A DNA stretch of 64,000 nucleotides, taken from assembly GCA_003600225.1 (NCBI GenBank), contig QZFT01000025.1, forward strand, positions 1 to 64,000, read 5' to 3'. Under the pieces are notes generated by a model. It saw only the letters and a program-made list of their open reading frames with translations, did not search any database and was not told the origin of the DNA. The stretch's first letter is position 1. Every line of letters begins with the position of its first letter. The translations under genes were made by a program, and so were the position numbers. This document shows positions 1-9,280 of this stretch, piece by piece. This DNA is from Pseudonocardiaceae bacterium YIM PH 21723. GTDB lineage: Bacteria; Actinomycetota; Actinomycetes; Mycobacteriales; Pseudonocardiaceae.

Positions 1-2
1 CT

Positions 3-60
3 GACCTCGAAGTTGGCGATGTTCGAGGTCCGTAACTGACCTCGAAGTTGGCGATGTTCG
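3..60. repeat. Direct repeat of a 35-bp palindromic unit
   Basis: The core CGAAGTTGGCGATGTTCG occurs at 8-25 and again at 43-60, a 35-base period. The first copy is itself flanked by GACCTCGAA and TTCGAGGTC, so it can form a hairpin. The same core recurs inverted at 75-92 and once more at 30566-30583, and a variant lies at 57912-57962. It is a dispersed intergenic repeat. Confidence 0.8.
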
Positions 61-92
61 CGGCCCGTCAACCGCGAACATCGCCAACTTCG
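43..92 (-). terminator. Hairpin downstream of cobK
   Basis: A perfect 21-base inverted repeat (43-63 and 72-92) with an 8-base loop lies 6 bases past the cobK stop codon. There is no T-run, as is usual for actinomycete hairpin terminators. It is built from two opposed copies of the dispersed repeat described at 3-60. Confidence 0.65.
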
Positions 93-98
93 GACTGC

Positions 99-794
99 CT
101 AGAGGAGCCACCTGACGGCGTCGGCGACGGTCGTGGCGACCGGCATGTCCGGCAGCACGGGGCGGGCGATCAGCAACACGGGGATGCCCAGCTCCGCCGC
201 AGCGTGGAGCTTGGCATCCGGGCCGCCGCTGTCCTTGGTGACCAGCAGCTCGATGCGGTGCTCCCGCAACAGCCGCAGTTCACCGTCCACAGTGAACGGT
301 CCGCGATCCAGCACCAGCTCATGCCGGGCGGGCAGCACCGGGGGCCGGTCCACACTGCGGATCAGGAACCACTCCGGGCGCGCGGCGAAGGCGGGCAGAC
401 CGAGGCTGCCGATCGTCAGGAACGTGCGCGCGGCCACCCGGGTAGCCGCCTCGTCCAGCGAACCCACCCAAGCCCTACCGGGACCTGGCGGCCAGCTGGG
501 AACCCGCAGGCCCAGCAGCGGGACATCCAGCACGGAGCACGCCTGATGAGCGTGCGACGACATCTGCGCGGCGAACGGATGCGTGGCATCCACGACCGCG
601 TCCACCGGATGCGACCGCAGCCACTCGATCAGCCCGGGCACGCCGCCGAAGCCGCCGATCCGCACCTCGCCCGGTGGCAGCAGCGGGTCGGCCACCCGGC
701 CGGCCAGCGAGCTGATCACCGCGATGCCCTGCTCGCGCAGGGTGGTGGCCAGCTGCCGGCTCAGTCGCGTCCCGCCCAGCACCAGCACTCGCAC
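99..794 (-). CDS. cobK: Cobalt-precorrin-6A reductase (CobK/CbiJ)
   Basis: A 231-residue protein of the CobK/CbiJ family, which reduces the precorrin-6A macrocycle with NADPH during cobalamin synthesis. It has an N-terminal GGTRLSRQLA nucleotide-binding loop (residues 7-16), a DATHPFA motif (69-75) that is characteristic of the family, and a conserved TKDSGG segment near residue 185. The start is GTG at 794. No other cobalamin genes are visible, so the rest of the pathway must lie elsewhere or beyond the left edge. It is transcribed away from the mce operon, with 91 bases between the two starts. Identification is confident. Confidence 0.92.
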   Translation of the reverse strand: MRVLVLGGTRLSRQLATTLREQGIAVISSLAGRVADPLLPPGEVRIGGFGGVPGLIEWLRSHPVDAVVDATHPFAAQMSSHAHQACSVLDVPLLGLRVPSWPPGPGRAWVGSLDEAATRVAARTFLTIGSLGLPAFAARPEWFLIRSVDRPPVLPARHELVLDRGPFTVDGELRLLREHRIELLVTKDSGGPDAKLHAAAELGIPVLLIARPVLPDMPVATTVADAVRWLL

Positions 795-885
795 TAACTC
801 AGCCTAGTGGTCTTTTTCGCCTGGTCGGGCGGTGATCAGCGCGCCGGACCCGGGCTCACCCCCGCCGTGACGATACGAAGGCCGC

Positions 886-1650
886 ATGGTCGCAGGCGTG
901 GTGGGCACCGCCACCAGCGCGCTCGGCCGGTTCTACGCGACCTGCCTGGACACCTTCAGGCTGCTGTTCGCCAGGCCGGTGCAGTGGCGCGAAATGGTGA
1001 CACAGGCGTGGTTCATCGTCGGTGTCACGGTGCTGCCGACCCTGCTGATGGCCATTCCGTTCTGCGTCGTGGTGATCTTCCAGCTGAACCTGCTGCTGTC
1101 CGAACTGGGCGCCAACGACATCGTCGGCGCCGCCACCGGCCTCGCGGTGATCAAGGAGCTCGGGCCGATGGTCAGCGCGCTGGTGGTGGCCGGTGCCGGT
1201 GCGACCGCGATCTGCGCGGACCTGGGTGCGCGCAAGTACGGCGAGGAGATCGAGGCGATGCGCACCCTCGGGCTCAACCCGATCCAGCGACTCGTCGTGC
1301 CGCGGGTGATCGCTTCCGGGCTGGTCGCGCTGTGCATGAACAGCGTCGTGTGTGTGACCGGCCTGCTCGGCGGCCTCGCCTTCTCCGTTTTCGTGCAGGG
1401 CACCGGATTCGGCCTGTTCCTGGCCAACCTGAGCCTGCTCACCGACGCCGTCGACGTGCTGATCGGCGAGATCAAGGCGCTGGTCTTCGGTGTGCTGGCG
1501 GCCCTCGTCGCCTGTCACCTGGGGCTGAACGCCAAGGGCGGGCCCAAGGGCGTCGGCGACGCGGTCAACCAGACGGTGGTCTTCGGTTTCATCGCCCTGT
1601 TCGTGGCCAACGTGTTCATCACGCTGATCGTCATGCGGATCAGGGGTTGA
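886..1650 (+). CDS. yrbEA: YrbEA/MlaE-type permease of an mce importer
   Basis: A 254-residue integral membrane protein of the MlaE/YrbE permease family. It is rich in hydrophobic segments and carries the family's central region around GPMVSALVVAGAGATAI and the cytoplasmic segment RKYGEEIEAMRTLG. Paired YrbE proteins form the membrane channel of actinobacterial Mce complexes that import lipids such as fatty acids or sterols. The ATG at 886 has a GAAGG four bases upstream. It is the first gene of a ten-gene operon and ends two bases before yrbEB. Confidence 0.93.
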   Translation: MVAGVVGTATSALGRFYATCLDTFRLLFARPVQWREMVTQAWFIVGVTVLPTLLMAIPFCVVVIFQLNLLLSELGANDIVGAATGLAVIKELGPMVSALVVAGAGATAICADLGARKYGEEIEAMRTLGLNPIQRLVVPRVIASGLVALCMNSVVCVTGLLGGLAFSVFVQGTGFGLFLANLSLLTDAVDVLIGEIKALVFGVLAALVACHLGLNAKGGPKGVGDAVNQTVVFGFIALFVANVFITLIVMRIRG

Positions 1651-1652
1651 GG

Positions 1653-2441
1653 ATGCTGGAGGAACTGGGCAGGCAGGCGGAGTTCTATGCCCGCAGTGCC
1701 GTCGCCGCGCCCCGTACCCTGCGCCGCTATCGCAGCGAGGTGCTGCGGCTGCTGGCCGATGTGAGCCTGGGCTCGGGTGTGCTGGCCGCCATCGGCGGAA
1801 CGGTCATGGTCATCGCCGTGCTGGTCGGCGCGGCAGGCGTCGAGCTGGGCATCCAGGGCCACGGCCTGCTGTCCTCGGTCGGCGTGGACGCGCTCGCCGG
1901 CTTCGTCTCCTCGTACGCCAACACCCGTGAGGTGGCGCCGCTGCTCGCCGGAATCGGCCTGACCGCCACGGTGGGCGCCGGATTCACCGCACAGCTGGGC
2001 GCCATGCGGGTGAGCCAGGAGATCGACGCCCTGGAGGCGATGGCCGTCCCGCCGATCCCGTTTCTGGTGACCACCAGGATGATCGCCGGCTTCGTCGCGG
2101 TGATCCCGCTGTACGCCGTCGCCGTGCTGATGTCCTTCACCGCGACCCGGGTGGTGCTCACCGGCGTCTACGGGCAGCCGGCCGGCACCTATCAGCACTA
2201 CTTCACCGCGTTCCTGCAACCCGCCGACCTGCTGTGGTCCTTCGGCAAGGCCCTGGTGATGGCGGTGCTGGTCATCCTGGTCTGCTGCTACCAGGGGTTC
2301 GCCGCCACCGGAGGTCCGGCCGGAGTCGGCATGGCCGTCGGTAAAGCGGTCCGTACCTGTCTGGTCGGCGTGCTGCTGACCGACATGCTGCTGGACTTCG
2401 TTATCTACAGTGGACCGTCCACTGTGCACATCTCGGGGTGA
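1653..2441 (+). CDS. yrbEB: YrbEB/MlaE-type permease of an mce importer
   Basis: A 262-residue second MlaE-type permease. The ATG at 1653 follows the yrbEA stop at once, and GGGGTTGAGG upstream can serve as ribosome-binding site. It has the family pattern of a long N-terminal stretch ending RYRSEVLRLL, then five or six membrane segments and the motif SQEIDALEAMAVPP. Its stop overlaps the GTG start of mceA in GTGA. Together with yrbEA it should form the heterodimeric permease of the Mce transporter. Confidence 0.93.
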   Translation: MLEELGRQAEFYARSAVAAPRTLRRYRSEVLRLLADVSLGSGVLAAIGGTVMVIAVLVGAAGVELGIQGHGLLSSVGVDALAGFVSSYANTREVAPLLAGIGLTATVGAGFTAQLGAMRVSQEIDALEAMAVPPIPFLVTTRMIAGFVAVIPLYAVAVLMSFTATRVVLTGVYGQPAGTYQHYFTAFLQPADLLWSFGKALVMAVLVILVCCYQGFAATGGPAGVGMAVGKAVRTCLVGVLLTDMLLDFVIYSGPSTVHISG

Positions 2442-3562
2442 GCCCGGTGCGACATGTCCGGCTCGGAATCGCCTTCGCCCTGGTATTGCTGACCATGGCG
2501 ACGCTGGCCGTGCTGACCTTCGCCGGTGCGTTCACCCGGGACCTGCCGGTCAGCCTGCGCGCCGATCGGGCCGGCCTGCTGATGGCCACCGGCAACCCGG
2601 TGAAGTCCCGGGGCGTGGTCGTCGGCCAGGTAACCGGGGTGCGGATCGACGGCGATCGGGTGCTCATCTCCCTCGGCCTGAATCCGAAGCAGGCCAGGCG
2701 GATTCCGCAGGACGTGCGCGCCGAACTGATCCCGCCCACGGTGTTCGGGCCCAAGTTCGTGAACCTCATCGGCGGCAGCGGGACGCCCATCGACGCGGGT
2801 GCGGTGATCGAGCGGGCCCGGGTGAACGTGGAGCTCAACACCGGCTTCGACAACGCGGTGCGGCTGCTGTCCACCGTGCGGGCCGACCGGCTGGCCGAGA
2901 CCCTGGGCGCGGTCGCGTCCGCTGTGGACGGTCGCGGCGCCGAGCTGGGGCAGCTGATCGTGCAGTTGAACACCTTCCTCAAGCAGATCAACCCATCCCT
3001 GGCCGGGCTGCCACTGGGCACCGCCGCCGAGGTCGCCGACCAGTACCGGCAGGTGGTGCCCGACCTGGTGACCACGGCGGACAACTTCGCGGTCACCGCC
3101 GACACCGTGGTGACCAAGAAGGCCGAGCTGGCCGCGTTCCTGCTCTCGCTCACCAGCCTGGGCAACGAGACCGCGCAGCTGTTGTCCGACAACGAGAAGG
3201 GCCTGGTGGACACGCTCACCGTGCTGCGCCCCACCACCCGGCTGCTGGCCAGGTACGCGCCGATCTTCCCCTGCATGTTCCAGGGCATGGCGAACAACCG
3301 GCAGTTGCTGGAGCAGGCGATCGGCGGCAAACGGCCGGGCCTGAACGTCGCCCTGTCCATCGGACCGGGCGCGCAGCGCTATCGCTACCCAGCGGACCTG
3401 CCGATCATCGGCGCGAACGACGGTCCGGACTGCCATGGCCTGCCGCGGCTTTCGGCCCCGGATCCGTTCCACGACTACAACACCGGCGTGGCGCCCGCGA
3501 CGAACCAGAGCCAGGACCAGTCGCTGGCCGACCTGCTGTTCGGATCGCGGGGTGGCCGATGA
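2438..3562 (+). CDS. mceA: Mce family protein A
   Basis: A 374-residue MlaD/Mce protein. One membrane segment lies at about residues 9-31. It is followed by an MCE domain (about 38-115, with the pattern GVVVGQVTGVRIDGDRV) and a long helical region that in Mce proteins builds a lipid-conducting tunnel across the periplasm. The GTG start at 2438 overlaps the yrbEB stop and its own stop overlaps the mceB start (ATGA), consistent with translational coupling. It is the first of six mce paralogues in the standard A-F order. Confidence 0.92.
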   Translation: MSPVRHVRLGIAFALVLLTMATLAVLTFAGAFTRDLPVSLRADRAGLLMATGNPVKSRGVVVGQVTGVRIDGDRVLISLGLNPKQARRIPQDVRAELIPPTVFGPKFVNLIGGSGTPIDAGAVIERARVNVELNTGFDNAVRLLSTVRADRLAETLGAVASAVDGRGAELGQLIVQLNTFLKQINPSLAGLPLGTAAEVADQYRQVVPDLVTTADNFAVTADTVVTKKAELAAFLLSLTSLGNETAQLLSDNEKGLVDTLTVLRPTTRLLARYAPIFPCMFQGMANNRQLLEQAIGGKRPGLNVALSIGPGAQRYRYPADLPIIGANDGPDCHGLPRLSAPDPFHDYNTGVAPATNQSQDQSLADLLFGSRGGR

Positions 3563-4557
3563 CCTGGCTGACCACCAAGCTGCTGGCCTTCGTGACCGTG
3601 TCGCTGCTGCTCGCCGTGGCCGTCGCCGGGCTGTTGCGGTCGGCCACCGATGTCGGGCCCACGGTGGACTACCGCGCCGAGTTCACCGATGTCTCCCACC
3701 TGAAGCCGGGCAGCCAGGTGCGGATCGCCGGGGTCACCATGGGCCGGGTCAACGACCTGGAACTGACGTCGCAGGGCACCGTGCTGGTCGGCTTCGAGGT
3801 CAGCCGGGACGTTCCGCTGCCCGCCGCGACCAAGGCCAAGGTGCGCTACCAGACCTTGTTCGGCGACCGGTTCCTGGAGCTGTCGGCCGGGCCAGGGGAT
3901 CCGGCTCCGGTCGGCTCCGGGCACACCTTTCCGGTCGGTCAGACCTCACCCGCCGTCGACCTGGACGCGGTGTTCGGTGGCTTCCAGCCGCTGTTCGCCG
4001 TGTTGCAGCCGGATCAGGTGAACGCGTTGACCCAGCGGCTGATCGAGGTGTTCCAGGGGCAGGGGCCGGCGATCAATGGGCTGCTCACCGACGTGGCCGC
4101 GCTGACCGGAACCCTGGCGGACAAGGACCAGGTCATCGGCCGGGTGATCACCAATCTGAACGCCATCCTGTCCACTGTGGATGGTCGTAAGCAGCAGCTG
4201 ACCACGATGCTGGACGACCTGAGCACGGTGACCGCGGCCCTGGAGGCGCAGCGGGAGACGATCGGCGCCGACATTACCGGGACCGCCCAGCTGGCCGGGT
4301 CCACCGCTGATCTACTCGGCCAGATCCGGCCGCCGCTGAAGGCCGACGTGGCGGCGCTCGGTGGGATCGCGGGCACGCTGAACCGGCACTCGGACACGCT
4401 GAACCTGGTCCTGGCCAGGCTGCCGGACTACTACCGGGAACTGGGCAAAGCCGCGGGTGAGGGCAGTTTCCTGGACTCCTACCTGTGCGCGTTGCAGATC
4501 AAGACCGACCTGGGCACGCTGCCCGAGCTGACCAGCCCGGAGCGGAGGTGCCAGTGA
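3559..4557 (+). CDS. mceB: Mce family protein B
   Basis: A 332-residue Mce protein with an N-terminal membrane anchor (about 7-26) and an MCE domain around YRAEFTDVSHLKPGSQVRIAG. A helical C-terminal region follows, with the heptad-like pattern typical of the family. The start is the ATG at 3559, which overlaps the mceA stop. Upstream in-frame codons belong to the shadow of mceA. It would assemble with the other Mce proteins into a hexameric lipid shuttle. Confidence 0.92.
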   Translation: MTWLTTKLLAFVTVSLLLAVAVAGLLRSATDVGPTVDYRAEFTDVSHLKPGSQVRIAGVTMGRVNDLELTSQGTVLVGFEVSRDVPLPAATKAKVRYQTLFGDRFLELSAGPGDPAPVGSGHTFPVGQTSPAVDLDAVFGGFQPLFAVLQPDQVNALTQRLIEVFQGQGPAINGLLTDVAALTGTLADKDQVIGRVITNLNAILSTVDGRKQQLTTMLDDLSTVTAALEAQRETIGADITGTAQLAGSTADLLGQIRPPLKADVAALGGIAGTLNRHSDTLNLVLARLPDYYRELGKAAGEGSFLDSYLCALQIKTDLGTLPELTSPERRCQ

Positions 4558-5540
4558 TACGCTCCTTCGCCGAACGCGATCCACTGTGGACCGGAATCCT
4601 CGGGACCGTGGCCGTGGCGCTGGTGCTCGCCCTGGCCGTGGGGGCGGGCACGGTGCTGTTCCCCGGAACCCGGCGTTACGCCGACTTCCGGGAGAACACC
4701 GGCCTGCGCGCCGGGGACGACGTGGTGGTGGCAGGTCTGGTGGTCGGCTCGGTGCGGACCATCGAACTGCGTGATGACCACGTGGAGGTGGCCTTCCAGG
4801 TCGACGACGACCGGGTCCGGGTGGGCGACCGCAGCACGGCGGAGATCTCCGCGCAGTCCGCGCTGGGCCGCAAGCAGCTGCTGCTGCGCCCGGCGGGTGC
4901 GGGCGATGACGAGCGAATCCCGTTGGCGCGCACCAAGGTTCCCTACGACCTGGCTGTCCTGGTGCAGGACGCCGGTACCCAGCTCGGCCAACTCGATGCC
5001 GCCCAGCTGGCCAAGGCCCTGGACACGCTGTCCGAGACGTTCGCCGACACCCCGGCCCAGTTCCGGTCCACTCTGGACGGTCTGCGCCGGCTGTCCGAGA
5101 CGCTGAACGCGCGGGACGCCGCACTGGCCGACCTGCTCCGGCACGCCGACGGGGTGTCCTCCATCCTGGCGGCCCGCAATCAGCAGATCCTGGAGCTGAT
5201 CCGGTCCGGCAGCGTGGTGCTCGCCGAGCTGAACAGCCGGCAGCGGGACATCCTCGCCCTGCTGGCGAACGCCGACGCGGCCATCGACCAGATCAACGGC
5301 CTGGTCGCCGACCAGCGGGAACAGCTCAGGCCGGCACTGAACCAGCTGCTGGAACTGCTACGCCTGCTGGAACATAACCGGCAGCAGATCCACGAGTCGA
5401 TCACCCGGCTGGGCCCCGCGCTGCGGGCGGCGGGGGAGGCGGTCGGCTCCGGGCCGTTCGGTGACATCGGCCTGGCCAACTTCCCGCCCACCGACCTGAT
5501 CCCGCTGCTGCCGGAGCTCCTGGCCAGGAGGCCGCGATGA
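4554..5540 (+). CDS. mceC: Mce family protein C
   Basis: A 328-residue Mce protein. The start is set to GTG 4554, which has a GGAGG seven bases upstream and overlaps the mceB stop in GTGA. An earlier ATG at 4485 lies inside mceB and would add a hydrophilic tail ahead of the membrane anchor. Residues about 12-36 are the anchor, followed by an MCE domain (YADFRENTGLRAGDDVVVAG) and a long coiled C-terminal part. Confidence 0.9.
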   Translation: MIRSFAERDPLWTGILGTVAVALVLALAVGAGTVLFPGTRRYADFRENTGLRAGDDVVVAGLVVGSVRTIELRDDHVEVAFQVDDDRVRVGDRSTAEISAQSALGRKQLLLRPAGAGDDERIPLARTKVPYDLAVLVQDAGTQLGQLDAAQLAKALDTLSETFADTPAQFRSTLDGLRRLSETLNARDAALADLLRHADGVSSILAARNQQILELIRSGSVVLAELNSRQRDILALLANADAAIDQINGLVADQREQLRPALNQLLELLRLLEHNRQQIHESITRLGPALRAAGEAVGSGPFGDIGLANFPPTDLIPLLPELLARRPR

Positions 5541-6643
5541 CCGTTCGCCGGACGCTCGCCGCCTGCTGCGCGATCCTGCTGGTCTGCGGGCTCGTCGTGG
5601 TCTGGCCACACGGTCAACGCCTCGCGGTGACCGCCGACTTCGAGCGGGCGGTGAACCTGCACGCCGGGGACGAGGTGCGGGTGCTGGGCGTTCCGGTCGG
5701 CAGCGTCACCGAGGTCAGCGCGCAGCCGGACCGGGTCACCGTGCGGATGGAGGTCGACCGCAAGCAGTCGATCCCGGCCGGCGCCCAGGCGGTCATCGTG
5801 GCGCCGAGCCTGGTCAGCGGCCGGTACGTCGCGCTCACCCCGGTGTACACCGGCGGTCCGGTGCTGGCCGAGGGCGCGGTCATCCCCCGCGAGCGGACCC
5901 GGGTGCCGATCGACTGGGACCAGCTCCAGGGCTCGATCACCCAGCTCACCGACGCGCTCGGCTCCACCGGCTCGGCGAGCCGCGCGGTGGACGTCGCGCA
6001 CGCCAATCTGACCGGGCAGGGGCGGCAGCTGCACGACACCATGGCCCAGCTGGCCGCTGCGGCCGACACCCTGGCGAACAGCCGCGGCGACCTGTTCGGC
6101 ACCGTGCGCAATCTGCAGGTGTTCGTGGAGGCGTTGAACAGCGGGGACGCGCAGATCCGGGAGTTCGGCAACCAGTTCTCGGCCGCCGCCACCTTCCTGA
6201 ACGCCCATCGCGAGCAGCTGGGCGGCACCCTGGCCAAGGTCGCCGCGACGCTGGGCACCCTGCGCCAGTTCCTGGCCGATCACCAGAACCAGCTGACCGC
6301 CAACGCCCGCTCGCTGACCGAGCTCACCGGGCAGCTGGCCGCGGATCGGGACCAGCTGGCCGAGGTGCTGCACACCGGACCGGTCGCACTGTCCAATCTG
6401 TACAACATCTACGACCCGCAGCGGCTCGGTTTCCGCGCCCGGCCCATGCTGGTCGGCCTGCAAAACGTGGCCGGGCTGGTCTGCACCGCGCTGTACGCGC
6501 TCGGCGGCACCCAGCAGCAGTGCCGGGATGTGCTGGAACCCCTCCTGGGCCCGCTGAACCTGCCCATCAAGCTGAACTTCCTGCCCCAGCCGGCGGCGCG
6601 TCCGTCCACGTTGCCCGGTCTGCTGCTCGGGGGTGGCCGATGA
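5537..6643 (+). CDS. mceD: Mce family protein D
   Basis: A 368-residue Mce protein that starts at ATG 5537, overlapping the mceC stop. It has an N-terminal hydrophobic anchor (about residues 8-26), an MCE domain starting near TADFERAVNLHAGDEVRVLG and a long helical segment. The C-terminus is proline-rich. It has a cysteine in the hydrophobic segment, but the context is not a good lipobox. Its stop overlaps the mceE start. Confidence 0.91.
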   Translation: MTVRRTLAACCAILLVCGLVVVWPHGQRLAVTADFERAVNLHAGDEVRVLGVPVGSVTEVSAQPDRVTVRMEVDRKQSIPAGAQAVIVAPSLVSGRYVALTPVYTGGPVLAEGAVIPRERTRVPIDWDQLQGSITQLTDALGSTGSASRAVDVAHANLTGQGRQLHDTMAQLAAAADTLANSRGDLFGTVRNLQVFVEALNSGDAQIREFGNQFSAAATFLNAHREQLGGTLAKVAATLGTLRQFLADHQNQLTANARSLTELTGQLAADRDQLAEVLHTGPVALSNLYNIYDPQRLGFRARPMLVGLQNVAGLVCTALYALGGTQQQCRDVLEPLLGPLNLPIKLNFLPQPAARPSTLPGLLLGGGR

Positions 6644-7620
6644 GCCGGATACTGCTGGTCCTGGTGTTGCTGCTGTCCGGATGTTCGGTGGGCGGCGACC
6701 AGTACGAGGTGACCGCCGAATTCGAGTCGGCGGGCAACCTGGTGCCCCGCGCCGAGGTGAAGCTGGACGACGTGAACGTCGGCTCGGTCCGGGCGATCAC
6801 CCTGGACGGCTGGCGGGCCCGGCTCACCCTGCAGCTCGATTCCACAGTGGACCTACCGGCCAACGCCGAGGTGCGCATCGGCCAGCGCAGCCTGCTCGGC
6901 GGCCAGTACGTCGAGCTGCGCAGGCCGGCGACTCCGCAGGGAAAGCTGCGCGCGGGGGAGACGATTCCGCTCGCACGCACCGGTAGCTATCCGGAGACCG
7001 AGCAGTTGCTGGCCGCGCTCGGCATGTGGCTGAACGGTTCCGGGCTCGCTCAGGTCCAGACGATCGTCCGCGAGCTGAACACGGCGCTGGGCGGCAGGGA
7101 ACAGGCCACCCGGGAGCTGCTCACCCAGCTCGCCACCACCACGTCGACGCTGCGCGGGCAGACTCAGGACCTGGTGCGGTTGATCGACGCGGTGGACGGG
7201 CTGGCCGGCAGCCTGGCGCAGCAACGGGACCAGCTCGGCGCGGCCGTCGACCGGATCGCGCCCGCGGTGACCGTGCTGGCTCAGCAGCGTGACCAGCTGG
7301 CCAAGCTGCTGGAGGCCGTGCAGCGACTGTGCACCGTGGGCAATCGGGTACTGCGGGAGACCACTGTGGACACCGTGGCGATCGTCCGGGATCTACAGCC
7401 GATCCTCACCCAGCTGCAGGCCGCCGGCGACGCGCTGCCGGAATCGCTGACCGTGCTGCTGTCCGGGATTCCACTGGACCAGTACGAACGGGTGCTCCGG
7501 GACGGTCGGTTGAACCTGTTCATCACGCTGGACCTGTCGCTGCCCTCGCTGGGTCGTTCCCTGCTACCGCCGCTCCAGGCGGCAAATCCGCTGCTGGCGC
7601 CCGTTCGGGGAGGTCGCTGA
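6640..7620 (+). CDS. mceE: Mce family lipoprotein E
   Basis: A 326-residue Mce protein with a clear lipobox (LLSGC, Cys15) directly after a short hydrophobic signal. It is therefore a lipid-anchored member; MceE is the lipoprotein position in most actinobacterial mce operons. An MCE domain (VTAEFESAGNLVPRAEVKLDD) is followed by helical repeats rich in QQRDQL. The start is ATG 6640, which overlaps the mceD stop. In-frame codons further upstream belong to mceD. Confidence 0.92.
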   Translation: MSRILLVLVLLLSGCSVGGDQYEVTAEFESAGNLVPRAEVKLDDVNVGSVRAITLDGWRARLTLQLDSTVDLPANAEVRIGQRSLLGGQYVELRRPATPQGKLRAGETIPLARTGSYPETEQLLAALGMWLNGSGLAQVQTIVRELNTALGGREQATRELLTQLATTTSTLRGQTQDLVRLIDAVDGLAGSLAQQRDQLGAAVDRIAPAVTVLAQQRDQLAKLLEAVQRLCTVGNRVLRETTVDTVAIVRDLQPILTQLQAAGDALPESLTVLLSGIPLDQYERVLRDGRLNLFITLDLSLPSLGRSLLPPLQAANPLLAPVRGGR

Positions 7621-8774
7621 TGGTGCTCACCCGGCTGGTTCGGGTTCAGCTGGTGGTGTTCGCGGTACTGGCGGTGCTCAGCACCGCGGTGGTCGCGCAG
7701 AACTACCTCGGTCTCTCCGATGCGCTGGGCATCGGCCGGTACCGGATCCGGGCCGAATTCACCGACGCCCAGGGGCTGTTCGCCGGCGCTCCGGTGACCT
7801 TCCGGGGCGTGCAGGTCGGCAAGATCACCGGCCTGGAACTGCGGGCCACAGATGCCGTGGCGACCCTGGACCTGGAGACCAGGACCCGCATCCCGCAGGC
7901 GAGCAGGGCGGAGATCCGCGCGGTGTCCGCGATCGGCGAGACCTACCTGGACCTGGTGCCCGAGCGGTCCACCGAGCCGTGGCTGGCCGAGGGTGAAGTG
8001 ATCCCGATCAGCCGCACCGCGGGCCTGTCCAGCAGTGCGGTGCTGCTGGAGTCGGCGAACCGGCTGCTGGCGACGCTGCCCGCGGAGCGGGTGAACGAGG
8101 TACTCGGCGAGCTGAACACGGCCTTTGCCGGATCCGGGCACAATCTGCAGATTCTGCTCGGAGCGGCCAGCCTGCTGGTGCACGACGCCTCGGCCAACGT
8201 GGATCCGACCCGGCGGCTGCTCGCCGGGCTGCCGCAGGCGTTGAACACCCAGCGTCAGGTGGCGCCGCAGTTGCGCAGCGGGATCGCCGCACTGTCCGGA
8301 GTGACCGGTCAACTGGAGGCGTCCGATCCGGACATCCGGCGAATCCTGGACGAGGGAACGCCCTTCGTGGAACAGGTGCTCGGCCTGGAGCACCAGCTCA
8401 AGCCGTTCCTGCCGATCCTGCTGGGCAATCTGGTGTCCACCGGTCAGGTCGTCCGCACCTACCTGCCCGGCCTGGAACAGGTTCTGGTGCTCGCCCCGGC
8501 CGAAGTCGCCGCGCTGCAGAGCGTGCTGGTGCCCTACGCGGGCCGCGGCCAAGCGGGCGTGGTGCTGACGCTGAACATCAACGATCCGCCGATCTGCCGG
8601 GAGGGCTACGAGCAGCCCGGCGACGTGTACTGCAAGGTCGCGGCCAACGACCCCCGGGTGGTCCGCGGCGCGCGCAACACCCCGTGCCTGAACGCCCCGC
8701 CGCGTCGCGCTGCGACCCCGGCGCAGTGCGTCGATCCGAAGGAGCCCGCATGGCAGCGCCTGTTGCTGAAGTAG
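7620..8774 (+). CDS. mceF: Mce family protein F
   Basis: A 384-residue Mce protein that starts at ATG 7620, one base into the mceE stop. It has a membrane anchor at about residues 8-26 and an MCE domain (IRAEFTDAQGLFAGAPVTFRG). The C-terminal tail has several cysteines and a basic, proline-containing end, as in many MceF proteins. It is the last of the six Mce subunits. No ATPase gene (mceG) is in the operon, as is usual because MceG is encoded elsewhere. Confidence 0.91.
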   Translation: MVLTRLVRVQLVVFAVLAVLSTAVVAQNYLGLSDALGIGRYRIRAEFTDAQGLFAGAPVTFRGVQVGKITGLELRATDAVATLDLETRTRIPQASRAEIRAVSAIGETYLDLVPERSTEPWLAEGEVIPISRTAGLSSSAVLLESANRLLATLPAERVNEVLGELNTAFAGSGHNLQILLGAASLLVHDASANVDPTRRLLAGLPQALNTQRQVAPQLRSGIAALSGVTGQLEASDPDIRRILDEGTPFVEQVLGLEHQLKPFLPILLGNLVSTGQVVRTYLPGLEQVLVLAPAEVAALQSVLVPYAGRGQAGVVLTLNINDPPICREGYEQPGDVYCKVAANDPRVVRGARNTPCLNAPPRRAATPAQCVDPKEPAWQRLLLK

Positions 8775-9280
8775 AGATCGCCGAGCCGGAGGCACCACCG
8801 TCCAGAGTGGACTGGAGACCGGTGATCGCGCTCGGGTCGGTGGTCCTGCTGCTCGCCGGTGCCGTGTTGTTCTACTGGCTGCGACTGGACTCCCGGGCCG
8901 ACACCGCGCGCCGGCTGGCGGTGCAACAGGTGACCCGGCAGACGCTGGTCAACCTGACCACGGTCAGCCAGGGCACCGCGAAGTCCGATGTGGACCGGCT
9001 GCTGAACGCGGCCACCGGCGAGTTCCGCGACCAGTTCGGCGCGCAGGCGGCGTTGTTCCAGAAGGTGCTGGAGCAGGCGAAGGTCAGCTCCCAGGGCGAG
9101 GTGCGCGAGGTCGGCGTGGTCAGCCTGGACGAGGACAACGCGGTGACCCTGGCGGCGGTCACCGCCACCGTGCACAACGTGGACGCTCCCGGCGGGGAGC
9201 TGCGGCAGTACCGGATGCGGGTACACCTGCATCGGGATGGAGACCGCTGGCTGATCTCGGATTTGGAGTTCGTGGCGTGA
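8750..9280 (+). CDS. Mce-associated membrane protein (Mas), first copy
   Basis: A 176-residue protein with a short acidic cytoplasmic head, one membrane segment (about residues 24-44) and an extracytoplasmic domain of the NTF2-like fold seen in Mce-associated proteins. The family signature DGDRWLISDLEFV lies at the C-terminus. The ATG at 8750 sits inside the end of mceF and has GGAG upstream. Mas proteins are thought to stabilise Mce complexes. Confidence 0.85.
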   Translation: MAAPVAEVEIAEPEAPPSRVDWRPVIALGSVVLLLAGAVLFYWLRLDSRADTARRLAVQQVTRQTLVNLTTVSQGTAKSDVDRLLNAATGEFRDQFGAQAALFQKVLEQAKVSSQGEVREVGVVSLDEDNAVTLAAVTATVHNVDAPGGELRQYRMRVHLHRDGDRWLISDLEFVA